Shown: one piece after another, positions 1-6,569 of the stretch
How positions within the stretch are numbered: the stretch's first letter is position 1
How the letters are laid out: each line of letters opens with the position of its first letter
Origin: Bacteroidales bacterium
Lineage (GTDB): Bacteria > Bacteroidota > Bacteroidia > Bacteroidales > UBA12077
Reading direction: 5' to 3'
DNA length: 6,880 nucleotides
NCBI GenBank assembly: GCA_030635365.1
Contig: DAOVYZ010000193.1
Coordinates: forward strand, 1 to 6,880
Notes under the pieces: model-generated
The model's input: only the letters and a program-made list of their open reading frames with translations
Databases searched by the model: none
What the model was told of the DNA's origin: nothing
Made by a program: the position numbers and the translations under genes

Positions 1-29
1 ATTAAAGATAAAAAAACAACTTATTATTC

Positions 30-37
30 TAACTTTG
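30..37 (+). promoter_or_regulatory. Candidate Bacteroidota -7 promoter element for the YjjG-family gene
   Basis: TAACTTTG matches the Bacteroidota -7 consensus TAnnTTTG at every fixed position. Transcription would start about 5-7 bases downstream, giving a leader of roughly 15-18 bases before the ATG at 60. No convincing -33 TTTG element is visible in the short upstream stretch, which lies at the window edge. A match of this size occurs by chance about once per one to two kilobases per strand in DNA this AT-rich, so position is the main support. Confidence 0.45.
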
Positions 38-59
38 ACCTCCAGTAAAATATTAAATC

Positions 60-764
60 ATGCATCCAAATATAAATAAATACAAACATATATTTTTTGA
101 CCTTGATAGGACTATTTGGGATTTCGATAATAATGCCCTGGAGACTTTTCAGGACATTTATAAAAAATATAGGTTAGAACAGATTTTTAAATCTTTTGAT
201 AGTTTTTATAACACATATTTAAAGCATAATGAGCGGCTATGGGAAAAATATCGTGAAGGAAAACTTGAGAAATTAGTTTTTAGCTATAAAAGATTTGCGT
301 TAACATTAGAAGAATTTGGGGTTAGTAATGAGATTTTGGCAAAAGAAATTGCTCACGATTATATTCTAATAAACCCTACTAAAAAACGATTATTCCCATT
401 TGCTCACGAAATATTATATTATCTCCATAAAAAATACAAGCTATATATTATTACTAACGGTTTCAAGGAAGTCCAGCTTTCCAAACTAAAAAATAGTAAT
501 CTGGATAAATATTTTAGCAAGGTAATTACTTCGGAAGAAGCAGGTGCTCAAAAACCTGACCCCGTTATTTTCAATTATGCATTAAATGTGGTTAATGCGT
601 GTAAAAATGAAAGTTTAATGATAGGTGATGATTTTAAATCAGATGTTTTAGGAGCTAAACGTTTTGGTTTGGACCAGGTGTTTTTCAACCCTAAAAAGAA
701 GAACTATAAAGAGGGTGTAACCTATGAAATAACTTCTCTTAAAGAACTGCAAGGGCTTCTATAG
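60..764 (+). CDS. yjjG: YjjG-family HAD hydrolase (noncanonical pyrimidine nucleotidase)
   Basis: This is a cytosolic HAD-superfamily phosphatase of 234 residues, the usual length for the YjjG family. Characterised members dephosphorylate pyrimidine nucleoside monophosphates, including non-canonical ones, and so help keep abnormal nucleotides out of DNA. All four HAD motifs are visible: motif I DLDRT at residues 14-18, with D14 as nucleophile and D16 as acid/base; motif II around T132 in IITNG; motif III K165 in AQKPDP; and motif IV GDD at 189-191, with D195 following. The helical cap lies between motifs I and II, at about residues 25-110. DLDRTIWDFD is typical of YjjG and sets it apart from phosphoglycolate phosphatases. 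The ATG at 60 is the only Met before motif I, and the bases before it are A-rich without a Shine-Dalgarno sequence. The gene stands alone and converges on dnaB across 21 bases. The superfamily is certain; the exact substrate is inferred. Confidence 0.88.
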   Translation: MHPNINKYKHIFFDLDRTIWDFDNNALETFQDIYKKYRLEQIFKSFDSFYNTYLKHNERLWEKYREGKLEKLVFSYKRFALTLEEFGVSNEILAKEIAHDYILINPTKKRLFPFAHEILYYLHKKYKLYIITNGFKEVQLSKLKNSNLDKYFSKVITSEEAGAQKPDPVIFNYALNVVNACKNESLMIGDDFKSDVLGAKRFGLDQVFFNPKKKNYKEGVTYEITSLKELQGLL

Positions 765-785
765 TACAAATCAAGTTTAATAGCT

Positions 786-2333
786 CTAAAAAGGAGCTTC
801 ACTGTCAAAACTCTTATTACTTCCTAAATCGAATATATCATCATCTGGTTTTTGTGCAGATTTTTTTTCTTTGTTCATTTTTGACCCATAAGTTCGCATT
901 CCTCCATTAGCATCATCATCGGAAGGTATATCTCCTATCAGGTCATCTTCAAAATCTTCAAATTTAGCCAATTCAGTTCTAAACCTAAGTTTGATATCAG
1001 CAAGCGCACCGTTTCTATGTTTTGCTAATATTAATTCTGCAATTCCTAATAATGAATTACCTTCTTCGTCCTCTATAAATCCATACTTTTCCGGACGGTG
1101 AATAAATAACACCATATCAGCATCCTGTTCAATCGCACCGGATTCACGCAAATCTGATAATTGAGGGCGTTTAGTTCCGGACCTCATTTCAACAGATCTG
1201 TTTAATTGAGAAAGTGCTATAATTGGTACATTTAATTCCTTTGCAATTCCTTTTAATGAACGTGAAATCAAACTCACTTCCTGTTCCCGGTTCCCTTTAG
1301 TATCGTTTGAACCTGTCATTAATTGTAAATAATCAATTATAATTACATCTATTTTTTGCTGACTCATTAAACGCCGGCATTTTGCCCTTAACTCAAACAC
1401 TGATATGGCAGGAGTATCATCAATAAAAACAGGAGCCTCAACCAGACGCTTTATTTTATATTCCAATTGTTCCCACTCAAATGGCTCAAGTCTTCCGTTC
1501 CTGATTTTTTCTGAAGGTAATTCCGTTTCACTAACTATTAAACGATTCACTAACTGGACAGATGACATTTCTAAAGAAAAAATTGCAACTCCCTGATTAT
1601 GATCAACAGCCATATTACGTGTCATAGATAACACTAAAGCTGTTTTACCCATTGAAGGACGGGCAGCTATAATAACTAAATCGGAACGCTGCCAACCTGA
1701 TGTTACTCTATCAAGTTTAGAATATCCTGAAGGCACACCACTTAATCCATCTTCACGCTTTGATGCCTCTTCAATCTGACTAATAGCATCCTGTATAACA
1801 AGATTTATCTTAGTAGTTTCTTTTTTAATATTTCCTTCGGCTACCTTAAATAGTTCCGATTCTGAAAAATCTATTAAATCGTTTACATCTATGCTATCAT
1901 CGTATGCTCTACTCTGTATATCTGTAGAAACTCTTATAAGCTCACGTTGAATATGTTTTTGTGCTATAATGCGGGCATGATACTCGATATGAGCTGCAGA
2001 TGACACTTTACTCGCAAGTTGTGAAATATAAAAAGGTCCTCCAATTTCTTCCAGTTCATCTCTTTTTCTTAATTCTTCGGTAACTGTAAGAATATCGATA
2101 GGCTCTAGCTTTTGAGAAAGATCAAGAACAACTTTGAATATTTTCTGATGATTATCTTTATAAAAACTTTCAGGACGTATTATGTCCATTACAGCAATAA
2201 TTGCATCTTTTTCAATCATTATCGCTCCTAATACAGCTTCTTCTAAATCACCAGCTTGAGGTGGCAGTTTGCCATAATCTAAAGCCTGATCAATACTCGT
2301 TTTCTTAGGATAGTTTTTTGCAGTGCTAGCCAT
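786..2333 (-). CDS. dnaB: Replicative DNA helicase DnaB
   Basis: This is the hexameric 5'-3' helicase that unwinds DNA at the replication fork and works with primase. It has 515 residues. The N-terminal primase-interacting domain spans about residues 23-125, beginning with the family signature PPQAGDLEEAVLGAIM. A linker follows to about 195, and the RecA-like motor spans about 198-460. Walker A is ARPSMGKT at 224-231 with K230. The catalytic-glutamate region is SLEMS at 253-257, and Walker B is IIIDYLQL at 331-338 with D334. The conserved block QLSDLRESGAIEQDAD lies at 391-406, and the candidate arginine finger is R440 in KHRNG. About 50 acidic, low-complexity residues follow the motor and end in SEAPF, which fits Bacteroidota DnaB. 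No intein interrupts the gene. It is a single gene, convergent with the nucleotidase and divergent from ispE. The ATG at 2333 suits both the domain start and the promoter candidate at 2357-2364. Confidence 0.97.
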   Translation of the reverse strand: MASTAKNYPKKTSIDQALDYGKLPPQAGDLEEAVLGAIMIEKDAIIAVMDIIRPESFYKDNHQKIFKVVLDLSQKLEPIDILTVTEELRKRDELEEIGGPFYISQLASKVSSAAHIEYHARIIAQKHIQRELIRVSTDIQSRAYDDSIDVNDLIDFSESELFKVAEGNIKKETTKINLVIQDAISQIEEASKREDGLSGVPSGYSKLDRVTSGWQRSDLVIIAARPSMGKTALVLSMTRNMAVDHNQGVAIFSLEMSSVQLVNRLIVSETELPSEKIRNGRLEPFEWEQLEYKIKRLVEAPVFIDDTPAISVFELRAKCRRLMSQQKIDVIIIDYLQLMTGSNDTKGNREQEVSLISRSLKGIAKELNVPIIALSQLNRSVEMRSGTKRPQLSDLRESGAIEQDADMVLFIHRPEKYGFIEDEEGNSLLGIAELILAKHRNGALADIKLRFRTELAKFEDFEDDLIGDIPSDDDANGGMRTYGSKMNKEKKSAQKPDDDIFDLGSNKSFDSEAPF

Positions 2334-2356
2334 TTTATTCTATTGTTTTGGGCTAC

Positions 2357-2364
2357 CAAAGGTA
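2357..2364 (-). promoter_or_regulatory. Candidate Bacteroidota -7 promoter element for dnaB
   Basis: Read on the minus strand this is TACCTTTG, a full match to the Bacteroidota -7 consensus TAnnTTTG. Its last base lies 24 bases from the dnaB start codon, so the transcript would have a leader of about 17-19 bases. No clear TTTG-like -33 element sits 19-21 bases upstream, near 2384-2388. The call rests on the -7 match and its position. Confidence 0.45.
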
Positions 2365-2429
2365 ATAAACGCAATAGCATTTGCATATTAATTTGTATTT
2401 TCTTTTCATGCTTTTTTTTAACTAAAGTT

Positions 2430-2445
2430 ATTAACAATTGTTAAT
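2430..2445. repeat. 16-base perfect palindrome in the dnaB-ispE intergenic region
   Basis: ATTAACAATTGTTAAT reads identically on both strands. It lies between the divergent genes, about 65 bases upstream of the dnaB -7 candidate and about 73 bases before the ispE ATG. A smaller dyad, AACT-AA-AGTT, abuts it at 2420-2429. Such a site could bind a dimeric regulator, but no regulator can be named. AT-rich intergenic DNA does produce chance palindromes. Confidence 0.4.
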
Positions 2446-2479
2446 TAAATCTAGAATCATTGCTTCATCAGAAAATTAT

Positions 2480-2487
2480 TACCTTTA
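2480..2487 (+). promoter_or_regulatory. Weak -7 promoter candidate for ispE
   Basis: TACCTTTA matches TAnnTTTG at all but the last base. A TTG lies at 2460-2462, giving a 17-base spacer, slightly shorter than usual for Bacteroidota promoters. Transcription would begin near 2493, leaving about 25 bases before the ATG at 2519. If real, it rules out the upstream TTG at 2438 as the start codon. One mismatch and a short spacer keep this tentative. Confidence 0.25.
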
Positions 2488-2518
2488 TCAACTAGAAAAA
2501 TTAATTTTCGAAAGAAAA

Positions 2519-3331
2519 ATGATAGCCTTTCCCAATGCAAAAATAAATATAGGATTAAATATTACAGAAAAAAGAGCTGATGGTTTTCATAATATAGAAA
2601 CTGTTTTCTATCCAATACCATTATCTGATATTTTAGAAATAAACATCTCTGATGAGAATGATGGTTTTGATAATACTGGATTAAAAATTGAAGATGGGAA
2701 AATTGAGAATAACCTCTGTTATAAAGCTTATCAAATATTAAAAAAGGATTTTAAACTACCGCCAATTAATGTACACCTTCATAAAATTATTCCATTTGGC
2801 GCTGGACTAGGCGGGGGTTCATCAGATGCTTCATTTACATTAATATTACTAAATAACGTATTTAAATTAAATATTAAAGAAGTTGAGTTATTGAGATATG
2901 CTGAAAAAATTGGTAGTGACTGCCCATTCTTTATAAAAAATGAACCAGCTTTTGCTACTGAAAAAGGAAACATTTTAAATAAAATTGATTTTTCCCTAAA
3001 AGGATATTTTATTATAGTAATCCATCCAAAAATTCATATTAATACTGCTATAGCCTATTCTAAAATCAAACCTAAATTACCAGCAAAAAGTTTGACTAAT
3101 TTGATAAATGAACCTATTGAAACCTGGAAGGGAAAAGTAAGCAATGATTTTGAAGATGTTATTTTTAAGCTACATCCGGAAATAGGGAATATTAAAAATA
3201 AGCTTTATAATTTAGGTGCAGTTTATGCATCAATGTCCGGGAGTGGATCAGCTGTTTTTGGGATTTTCAATGAAGAAATCAAGTTGAAAAACCAATTTAA
3301 GAATTATTATACATGGTCAGGTATTTTATAA
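2519..3331 (+). CDS. ispE: 4-diphosphocytidyl-2-C-methyl-D-erythritol kinase (IspE)
   Basis: IspE is a GHMP-family kinase that phosphorylates CDP-methylerythritol with ATP in the MEP pathway to IPP and DMAPP, so this organism makes isoprenoids by the non-mevalonate route. From the ATG at 2519 the protein has 270 residues, a normal length. The N-terminal substrate motif is PNAKINIGL at 5-13, with K8 matching the conserved lysine. ADGFHNIETVF follows at 20-30. The ATP-binding glycine-rich loop is GAGLGGGSSDA at 94-104, the catalytic aspartate D134 lies in GSDCPFF, and the C-terminal GHMP motif MSGSGSAVFG is at 239-248. The frame stays open upstream to a TTG at 2438, but those 27 residues precede the usual family start and overlap the intergenic palindrome, so I take 2519. 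The bases before it are A-rich. The gene is divergent from dnaB and convergent with the biotin carrier gene, and it ends at a shared terminator. Confidence 0.95.
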   Translation: MIAFPNAKINIGLNITEKRADGFHNIETVFYPIPLSDILEINISDENDGFDNTGLKIEDGKIENNLCYKAYQILKKDFKLPPINVHLHKIIPFGAGLGGGSSDASFTLILLNNVFKLNIKEVELLRYAEKIGSDCPFFIKNEPAFATEKGNILNKIDFSLKGYFIIVIHPKIHINTAIAYSKIKPKLPAKSLTNLINEPIETWKGKVSNDFEDVIFKLHPEIGNIKNKLYNLGAVYASMSGSGSAVFGIFNEEIKLKNQFKNYYTWSGIL

Positions 3332-3364
3332 AAAACATCCGAAATATAAATTCCGGATGTTTTT
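3331..3364. terminator. Bidirectional intrinsic terminator between ispE and the biotin carrier gene
   Basis: An 11-base-pair perfect stem joins AAAAACATCCG (3331-3341) to CGGATGTTTTT (3354-3364) across a 12-base loop. The CATCCG/CGGATG core is followed by a T run on either strand. It begins at the last base of the ispE stop codon and ends five bases before the carrier gene's stop, so it can end transcription from both convergent genes. Confidence 0.88.
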
Positions 3365-3369
3365 AAAAA

Positions 3370-3735
3370 TTATTTAAGTTCTATCATTAAATGCCCTTTA
3401 GGTATTCTTTCTTCTTCGGACACATAAATCTTTTTAACAGTTCCATCTATAGGAAATATAATTTTATTCTTCATTTTCATTGTTTCAAGAATCATCATTA
3501 CATCTCCCTCTTTTACTTTCTGCCCTTCTTTAACAAATAATTTAAGAACTGTTCCGGGAATATCAGAATATATTTTCCTTTGATCAGGTTTAACCCACTT
3601 TTTTCTATTTTTGAATTTTTCGGTATAAAGTGTTCTGTATTTATCTCCATTAACAACTAAAGTATTAAACCTCTGGGGAGATTCTTCTTTTGTAGCTGAG
3701 GCTTTTCTTGCTTTTTTACTTTCTTTTCTTGCCAT
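3370..3735 (-). CDS. Biotin carboxyl carrier protein of an acyl-CoA carboxylase
   Basis: This small cytosolic protein of 121 residues carries covalently bound biotin between a biotin carboxylase and a carboxyltransferase. The biotinyl/lipoyl domain covers about residues 55-121. SDIPGTVLKLFVKEGQKVKEGD opens the barrel, K87 in ETMKM (84-88) is the predicted biotinylated lysine, and the mirror half KIIFPIDGTVKKIYVSEEERIPKG follows. The usual motif is EAMKM, so the threonine at 85 is a variant. Residues 1-20 are basic and polar (MARKESKKARKASATKEE), probably disordered. Residues 22-54 (FNTLVVNGDKYRT...KKWVKP) resemble the short N-terminal part of other Bacteroidota carriers. The start codon lies 11 bases after the carboxyltransferase stop, so the two genes very likely share a transcript and a complex. 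It could instead be the gamma subunit of a methylmalonyl-CoA decarboxylase. No Shine-Dalgarno sequence is seen. Confidence 0.9.
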   Translation of the reverse strand: MARKESKKARKASATKEESPQRFNTLVVNGDKYRTLYTEKFKNRKKWVKPDQRKIYSDIPGTVLKLFVKEGQKVKEGDVMMILETMKMKNKIIFPIDGTVKKIYVSEEERIPKGHLMIELK

Positions 3736-3746
3736 GAGCTTGGTTT

Positions 3747-5294
3747 TTAAAATGGAGGAATCCCATGTTTCTTAATAGGTTTTCTATCTACTTTATTTTT
3801 AGAAACTTCTATTGCATGCAGCAATAATTTGCGGGTTTCTTCAGGCTCTATAACAGAATCAACATATCCTTTGGCTGCTGCTACATAAGGATTAGCAAAT
3901 TTCTCTTTATATTCTTTTACCTTTTGTTTACGCATCTTATCAGGATCTTTTGCTCCCATAATCTCTTTTCTAAAAATTATGTTAGCCGCACCTTCCGGCC
4001 CCATTACAGCGATCTCCGCACCTGGCCATGCAAATACAAAGTCAGCATTTAAATGACGAGAATTCATAGCTATGTAACCTCCACCATATGCTTTACGAAG
4101 AATAACTGTTATTTTAGGAACCGTAGCCTCTGAATAAGCATATAATATTTTTGCACCATGCCTAATAACACCTGCATGCTCCTGATCAACTCCCGGAAGA
4201 TATCCGGGTAAATCTACTAAAGTAACGATAGGTATTTGGAAAGCATCACAATAACGAATAAAACGTGCTGCTTTATCTGATGAATCCACATCAAGTACAC
4301 CTGCCAATACTAAAGGTTGGTTACACACAAAACCAATAGTATCTCCATGCACTCTTCCAAATCCAATTACAATATTTCTGGCCCACATTTCCTGTATTTC
4401 AAAGAAATCAGATCCATCAGTAATACCGCGAATAACATCTCTAACATCATAAGGTTCTTTTGGGTTTCCAGGTACTATATCATCAATTTTATATTTATCT
4501 ACTAATGGTTCTTTAACATCAAATGACCTTGCTTTTTGTTTGTTATTCCATGGAATGAATGTTATAAGCTTTTTAATTTGATCAAAACATTCTATCTCGC
4601 TTTCTGAATAAAAATGTGCATTACCGGTTATTTCACTATGCACTCTTGCCCCACCTAAATCTTCCATTGATATTTCTTCACCTAACACAGTTTTTATCAC
4701 TTCAGGGCCGGTAATAAACATCTTAGAGATTTTATCAACAACAAAAACAAAGTCGGTTAAAGCAGGTGAATATACTGCACCACCAGCACAAGGGCCAAGT
4801 ATAACCGAAATTTGTGGAATTACTCCTGAAGCTGTTGTATTTCGATAAAATATCTCACCGTAACCTGCTAAGGAATTAACACCTTCTTGAATACGTGCAC
4901 CTCCTGAGTCATTGATTCCAATAATTGGAACCCTCATTTTCATTGCATGATCCATAATTTTGGTAATCTTTCTTGCATGCATTAACCCTAAAGATCCTCC
5001 TGCAACAGTAAAATCCTGAGCATAGATACATATTGGAGCACCGTAAATTGTACCTGTTCCTATAATTACACCATCGCCATGGAGTATTTTTTTATCCATG
5101 TCGAAATCACGAGCTTCGTGTTCAACAAATAAATCATACTCATGGAAAGAATTCTCATCTAATAGCGTAATAATCCTTTCACGGGCAGTCATTTTCCCCA
5201 TAGCTACTTGTTTCTCAATGGCTTTCTCGCCACCGCCCTGGAGAACTTTTTCTCGTTTTTTTTGTAGTTCAAGAATTTTTCTTTTCAAAGACAT
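3747..5294 (-). CDS. Acyl-CoA carboxylase beta (carboxyltransferase) subunit, propionyl-CoA carboxylase/methylmalonyl-CoA decarboxylase type
   Basis: This cytosolic carboxyltransferase moves a carboxyl group between biotin and an acyl-CoA. That gives methylmalonyl-CoA from propionyl-CoA in a carboxylase, or the reverse in a sodium-pumping decarboxylase. At 515 residues it is full length for PccB/MmdA. The N-terminal crotonase-like half has GGGEKAIEKQ at 20-29, GKMTARERI at 33-41, the first oxyanion-hole segment DSGGARIQEG at 129-138, and GPCAGGAVYSPALTDF at 167-182. The C-terminal half has VDLPGYLPG at 360-368 and the second oxyanion segment RKAYGGGYIAM at 400-410, followed by AWPGAEIAVMGPEGAANI. 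The specificity residue, aspartate 422 in Streptomyces coelicolor PccB, aligns with I408 here. The C-terminal KKHGIPPF is a usual ending. The biotin carrier gene follows after 11 bases. No biotin carboxylase and no membrane decarboxylase subunit lies in the window, so carboxylase or decarboxylase cannot be decided. No solid promoter is seen upstream. Confidence 0.93.
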   Translation of the reverse strand: MSLKRKILELQKKREKVLQGGGEKAIEKQVAMGKMTARERIITLLDENSFHEYDLFVEHEARDFDMDKKILHGDGVIIGTGTIYGAPICIYAQDFTVAGGSLGLMHARKITKIMDHAMKMRVPIIGINDSGGARIQEGVNSLAGYGEIFYRNTTASGVIPQISVILGPCAGGAVYSPALTDFVFVVDKISKMFITGPEVIKTVLGEEISMEDLGGARVHSEITGNAHFYSESEIECFDQIKKLITFIPWNNKQKARSFDVKEPLVDKYKIDDIVPGNPKEPYDVRDVIRGITDGSDFFEIQEMWARNIVIGFGRVHGDTIGFVCNQPLVLAGVLDVDSSDKAARFIRYCDAFQIPIVTLVDLPGYLPGVDQEHAGVIRHGAKILYAYSEATVPKITVILRKAYGGGYIAMNSRHLNADFVFAWPGAEIAVMGPEGAANIIFRKEIMGAKDPDKMRKQKVKEYKEKFANPYVAAAKGYVDSVIEPEETRKLLLHAIEVSKNKVDRKPIKKHGIPPF

Positions 5295-5322
5295 AATATC
5301 TTTTACATTTAGTTAATATTTA

Positions 5323-5342
5323 CTTATGCTTAAAACCATAAG
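5323..5342. repeat. Inverted repeat upstream of the carboxyltransferase gene
   Basis: CTTATG (5323-5328) and CATAAG (5337-5342) form a perfect 6-base dyad with an 8-base spacer, 28-48 bases before the carboxyltransferase start codon on the minus strand. It could be an operator or a leader hairpin. The rest of the 183-base gap between the carboxyltransferase gene and the permease gene (5295-5477) shows no gene, no convincing minus-strand promoter and no terminator for the permease gene. The best minus-strand -7-like match is TAATGTTG at 5362-5369, with one mismatch and no -33 partner. Confidence 0.3.
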
Positions 5343-5477
5343 CAGTTTGAAAAAATATGTGCAACATTACAAAATCCATCTTATTAATAAAAGGTGAAAA
5401 ATCATGTATCTGGAATTCAATCATCAAACCATTAAAAACCAATCTAATAATTTTGTTCGTTTTTTATAAAAATCTGA

Positions 5478-6569
5478 TTATTTAGGTGCTAATCTATATA
5501 AAAATATACTAATTATTGAATAGAAAATATTAGGAACCCATACAGCAAACAATGGATTCATACTACCGCTAATTGCAAACATGGTTGTAAATCGCATAAA
5601 CAATATATATGAAAAGCTAAGAAGTAAGCCAAAACCTATATGCATGCCTATTCCTCCCCGTACTTTTCTTGAAGATAGTGCTACCCCAATTAAGGTTAAA
5701 ATAAATGTTGAAAAAGGGTAAGAAAAACGACTGTATTTATCAATTAATAATTCTGTTACATTATCTGCTCCCTGCATATATTGTTGTTCTATATAATCGT
5801 TTAATCGAGGAAGATTCATAGTTTCGGTAAAATTCTGCATGCGCTTAAACTCTTCAGGATACATGTTTAAAGTAGTATCAATACTTGCTCCAGTTGTTAT
5901 AACTTCATTAAGGCTGTCAATATCCCTGATATAATAGTTCTTAATTGTCCATTTTGCTGTTGTCGAATCCCATTTTACATAATCCGAAAGCAGTTTAGAT
6001 TTTAATACTCCATCCTCAAAACGCTCCATCGAAAATTTATAACCTACATCGTTTGATGTATTATAACTTCTCATATATACAAATAATCCCGGTTCTATTT
6101 GCCTATGAATATCTTTATCCGTATTTCTAACTGGATTCTTAATATATTTATATTCAAAATCCTTTCTAATAGCATTAGCAGGAGGAATAATATAGGCCAT
6201 TAATACAAACGACATCAAAGCAATAACCAATGCCGATATAAAATATGGATACATTAATCTCCTAAAACTCACGCCACTACTCAAAATAGCAATGATTTCG
6301 GTATTGTATGCCATTTTTGAGGTAAAAAAGATTACTGCGATAAATGTAAAAAGCGAACTAAAAAGGTTAGCAAAATATGGAATCCAGTTCAAATAATAGT
6401 CAAAAGCAATTGCTTTTGCAGGGGCTGATTTTTCAATAAAATCCTCAATTTTCTCTGAAATATCAAATACTACGGCTATACTAATAATTATAATTATTGC
6501 AAAAAAGTACGTTCCAAGAAACTTCTTAATAATATATAAGTCGATTTTTTTTATTCCTAAAAATCTCAT
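5478..6569 (-). CDS. LptF/LptG-family (YjgP/YjgQ) LPS export permease
   Basis: This inner-membrane protein belongs to the permease family that, with the LptB ATPase, extracts lipopolysaccharide from the inner membrane and passes it to the periplasmic bridge. It has 363 residues, the usual size. Six membrane segments are visible, at about residues 17-36, 60-82, 108-128, 281-298, 306-327 and 338-359. A large periplasmic domain of about 150 residues lies between segments 3 and 4 and should form the beta-jellyroll. Family marks are IKKIDLYIIKKFLGTYFF at the N terminus, a polar stretch MAYNTEIIAILSSGVSFRRL at 86-105 that fits the cytoplasmic coupling loop, and RFSYPFSTFILTLIGVALSSRKVRGGIG at the start of the second membrane half. 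LptF and LptG cannot be told apart by eye. The start codon overlaps the tgt stop codon, so the gene is probably translated from the tgt transcript. Confidence 0.92.
   Translation of the reverse strand: MRFLGIKKIDLYIIKKFLGTYFFAIIIIISIAVVFDISEKIEDFIEKSAPAKAIAFDYYLNWIPYFANLFSSLFTFIAVIFFTSKMAYNTEIIAILSSGVSFRRLMYPYFISALVIALMSFVLMAYIIPPANAIRKDFEYKYIKNPVRNTDKDIHRQIEPGLFVYMRSYNTSNDVGYKFSMERFEDGVLKSKLLSDYVKWDSTTAKWTIKNYYIRDIDSLNEVITTGASIDTTLNMYPEEFKRMQNFTETMNLPRLNDYIEQQYMQGADNVTELLIDKYSRFSYPFSTFILTLIGVALSSRKVRGGIGMHIGFGLLLSFSYILFMRFTTMFAISGSMNPLFAVWVPNIFYSIISIFLYRLAPK
6566..6569 (-). other. ATGA stop-start overlap of tgt and the permease gene
   Basis: On the minus strand ATGA contains the ATG of the permease gene (6569-6567) and the TGA of tgt (6568-6566). 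This four-base overlap is the classic arrangement for translational coupling and supports the permease start chosen here. Confidence 0.85.

Noticed and set aside
782..798. Short hairpin AGCTC/GAGCT over the dnaB stop codon as a terminator
   Set aside because: The stem has only five pairs, with no T run on either strand after it.
1405..1596. Small plus-strand open frame inside dnaB
   Set aside because: It is antisense to the conserved motor domain, has no recognisable protein features, and is a shadow of the real gene.
2438..2518. N-terminal extension of IspE from a TTG codon, adding 27 residues
   Set aside because: The extension precedes the usual IspE start, overlaps the palindrome and the promoter candidate, and uses a rare start codon. 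The ATG at 2519 gives a protein of normal length.
2779..2973. Small minus-strand open frame inside ispE
   Set aside because: It lies opposite the conserved GHMP motif region and shows no family features.
4317..4505. Small plus-strand open frame inside the carboxyltransferase gene
   Set aside because: It is antisense to a well-conserved coding region and has low-complexity content with no promoter.
5098..5316. Plus-strand open frame over the start of the carboxyltransferase gene
   Set aside because: Its Ser/Phe-rich composition is what the reverse of a Lys/Glu-rich N terminus gives; there is no independent support.
5448..5455. TAATTTTG, a full plus-strand -7 match facing the 3' end of the permease gene
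   Set aside because: No -33 element and no plus-strand gene follow. In AT-rich DNA a chance match is likely; antisense transcription would need RNA data.
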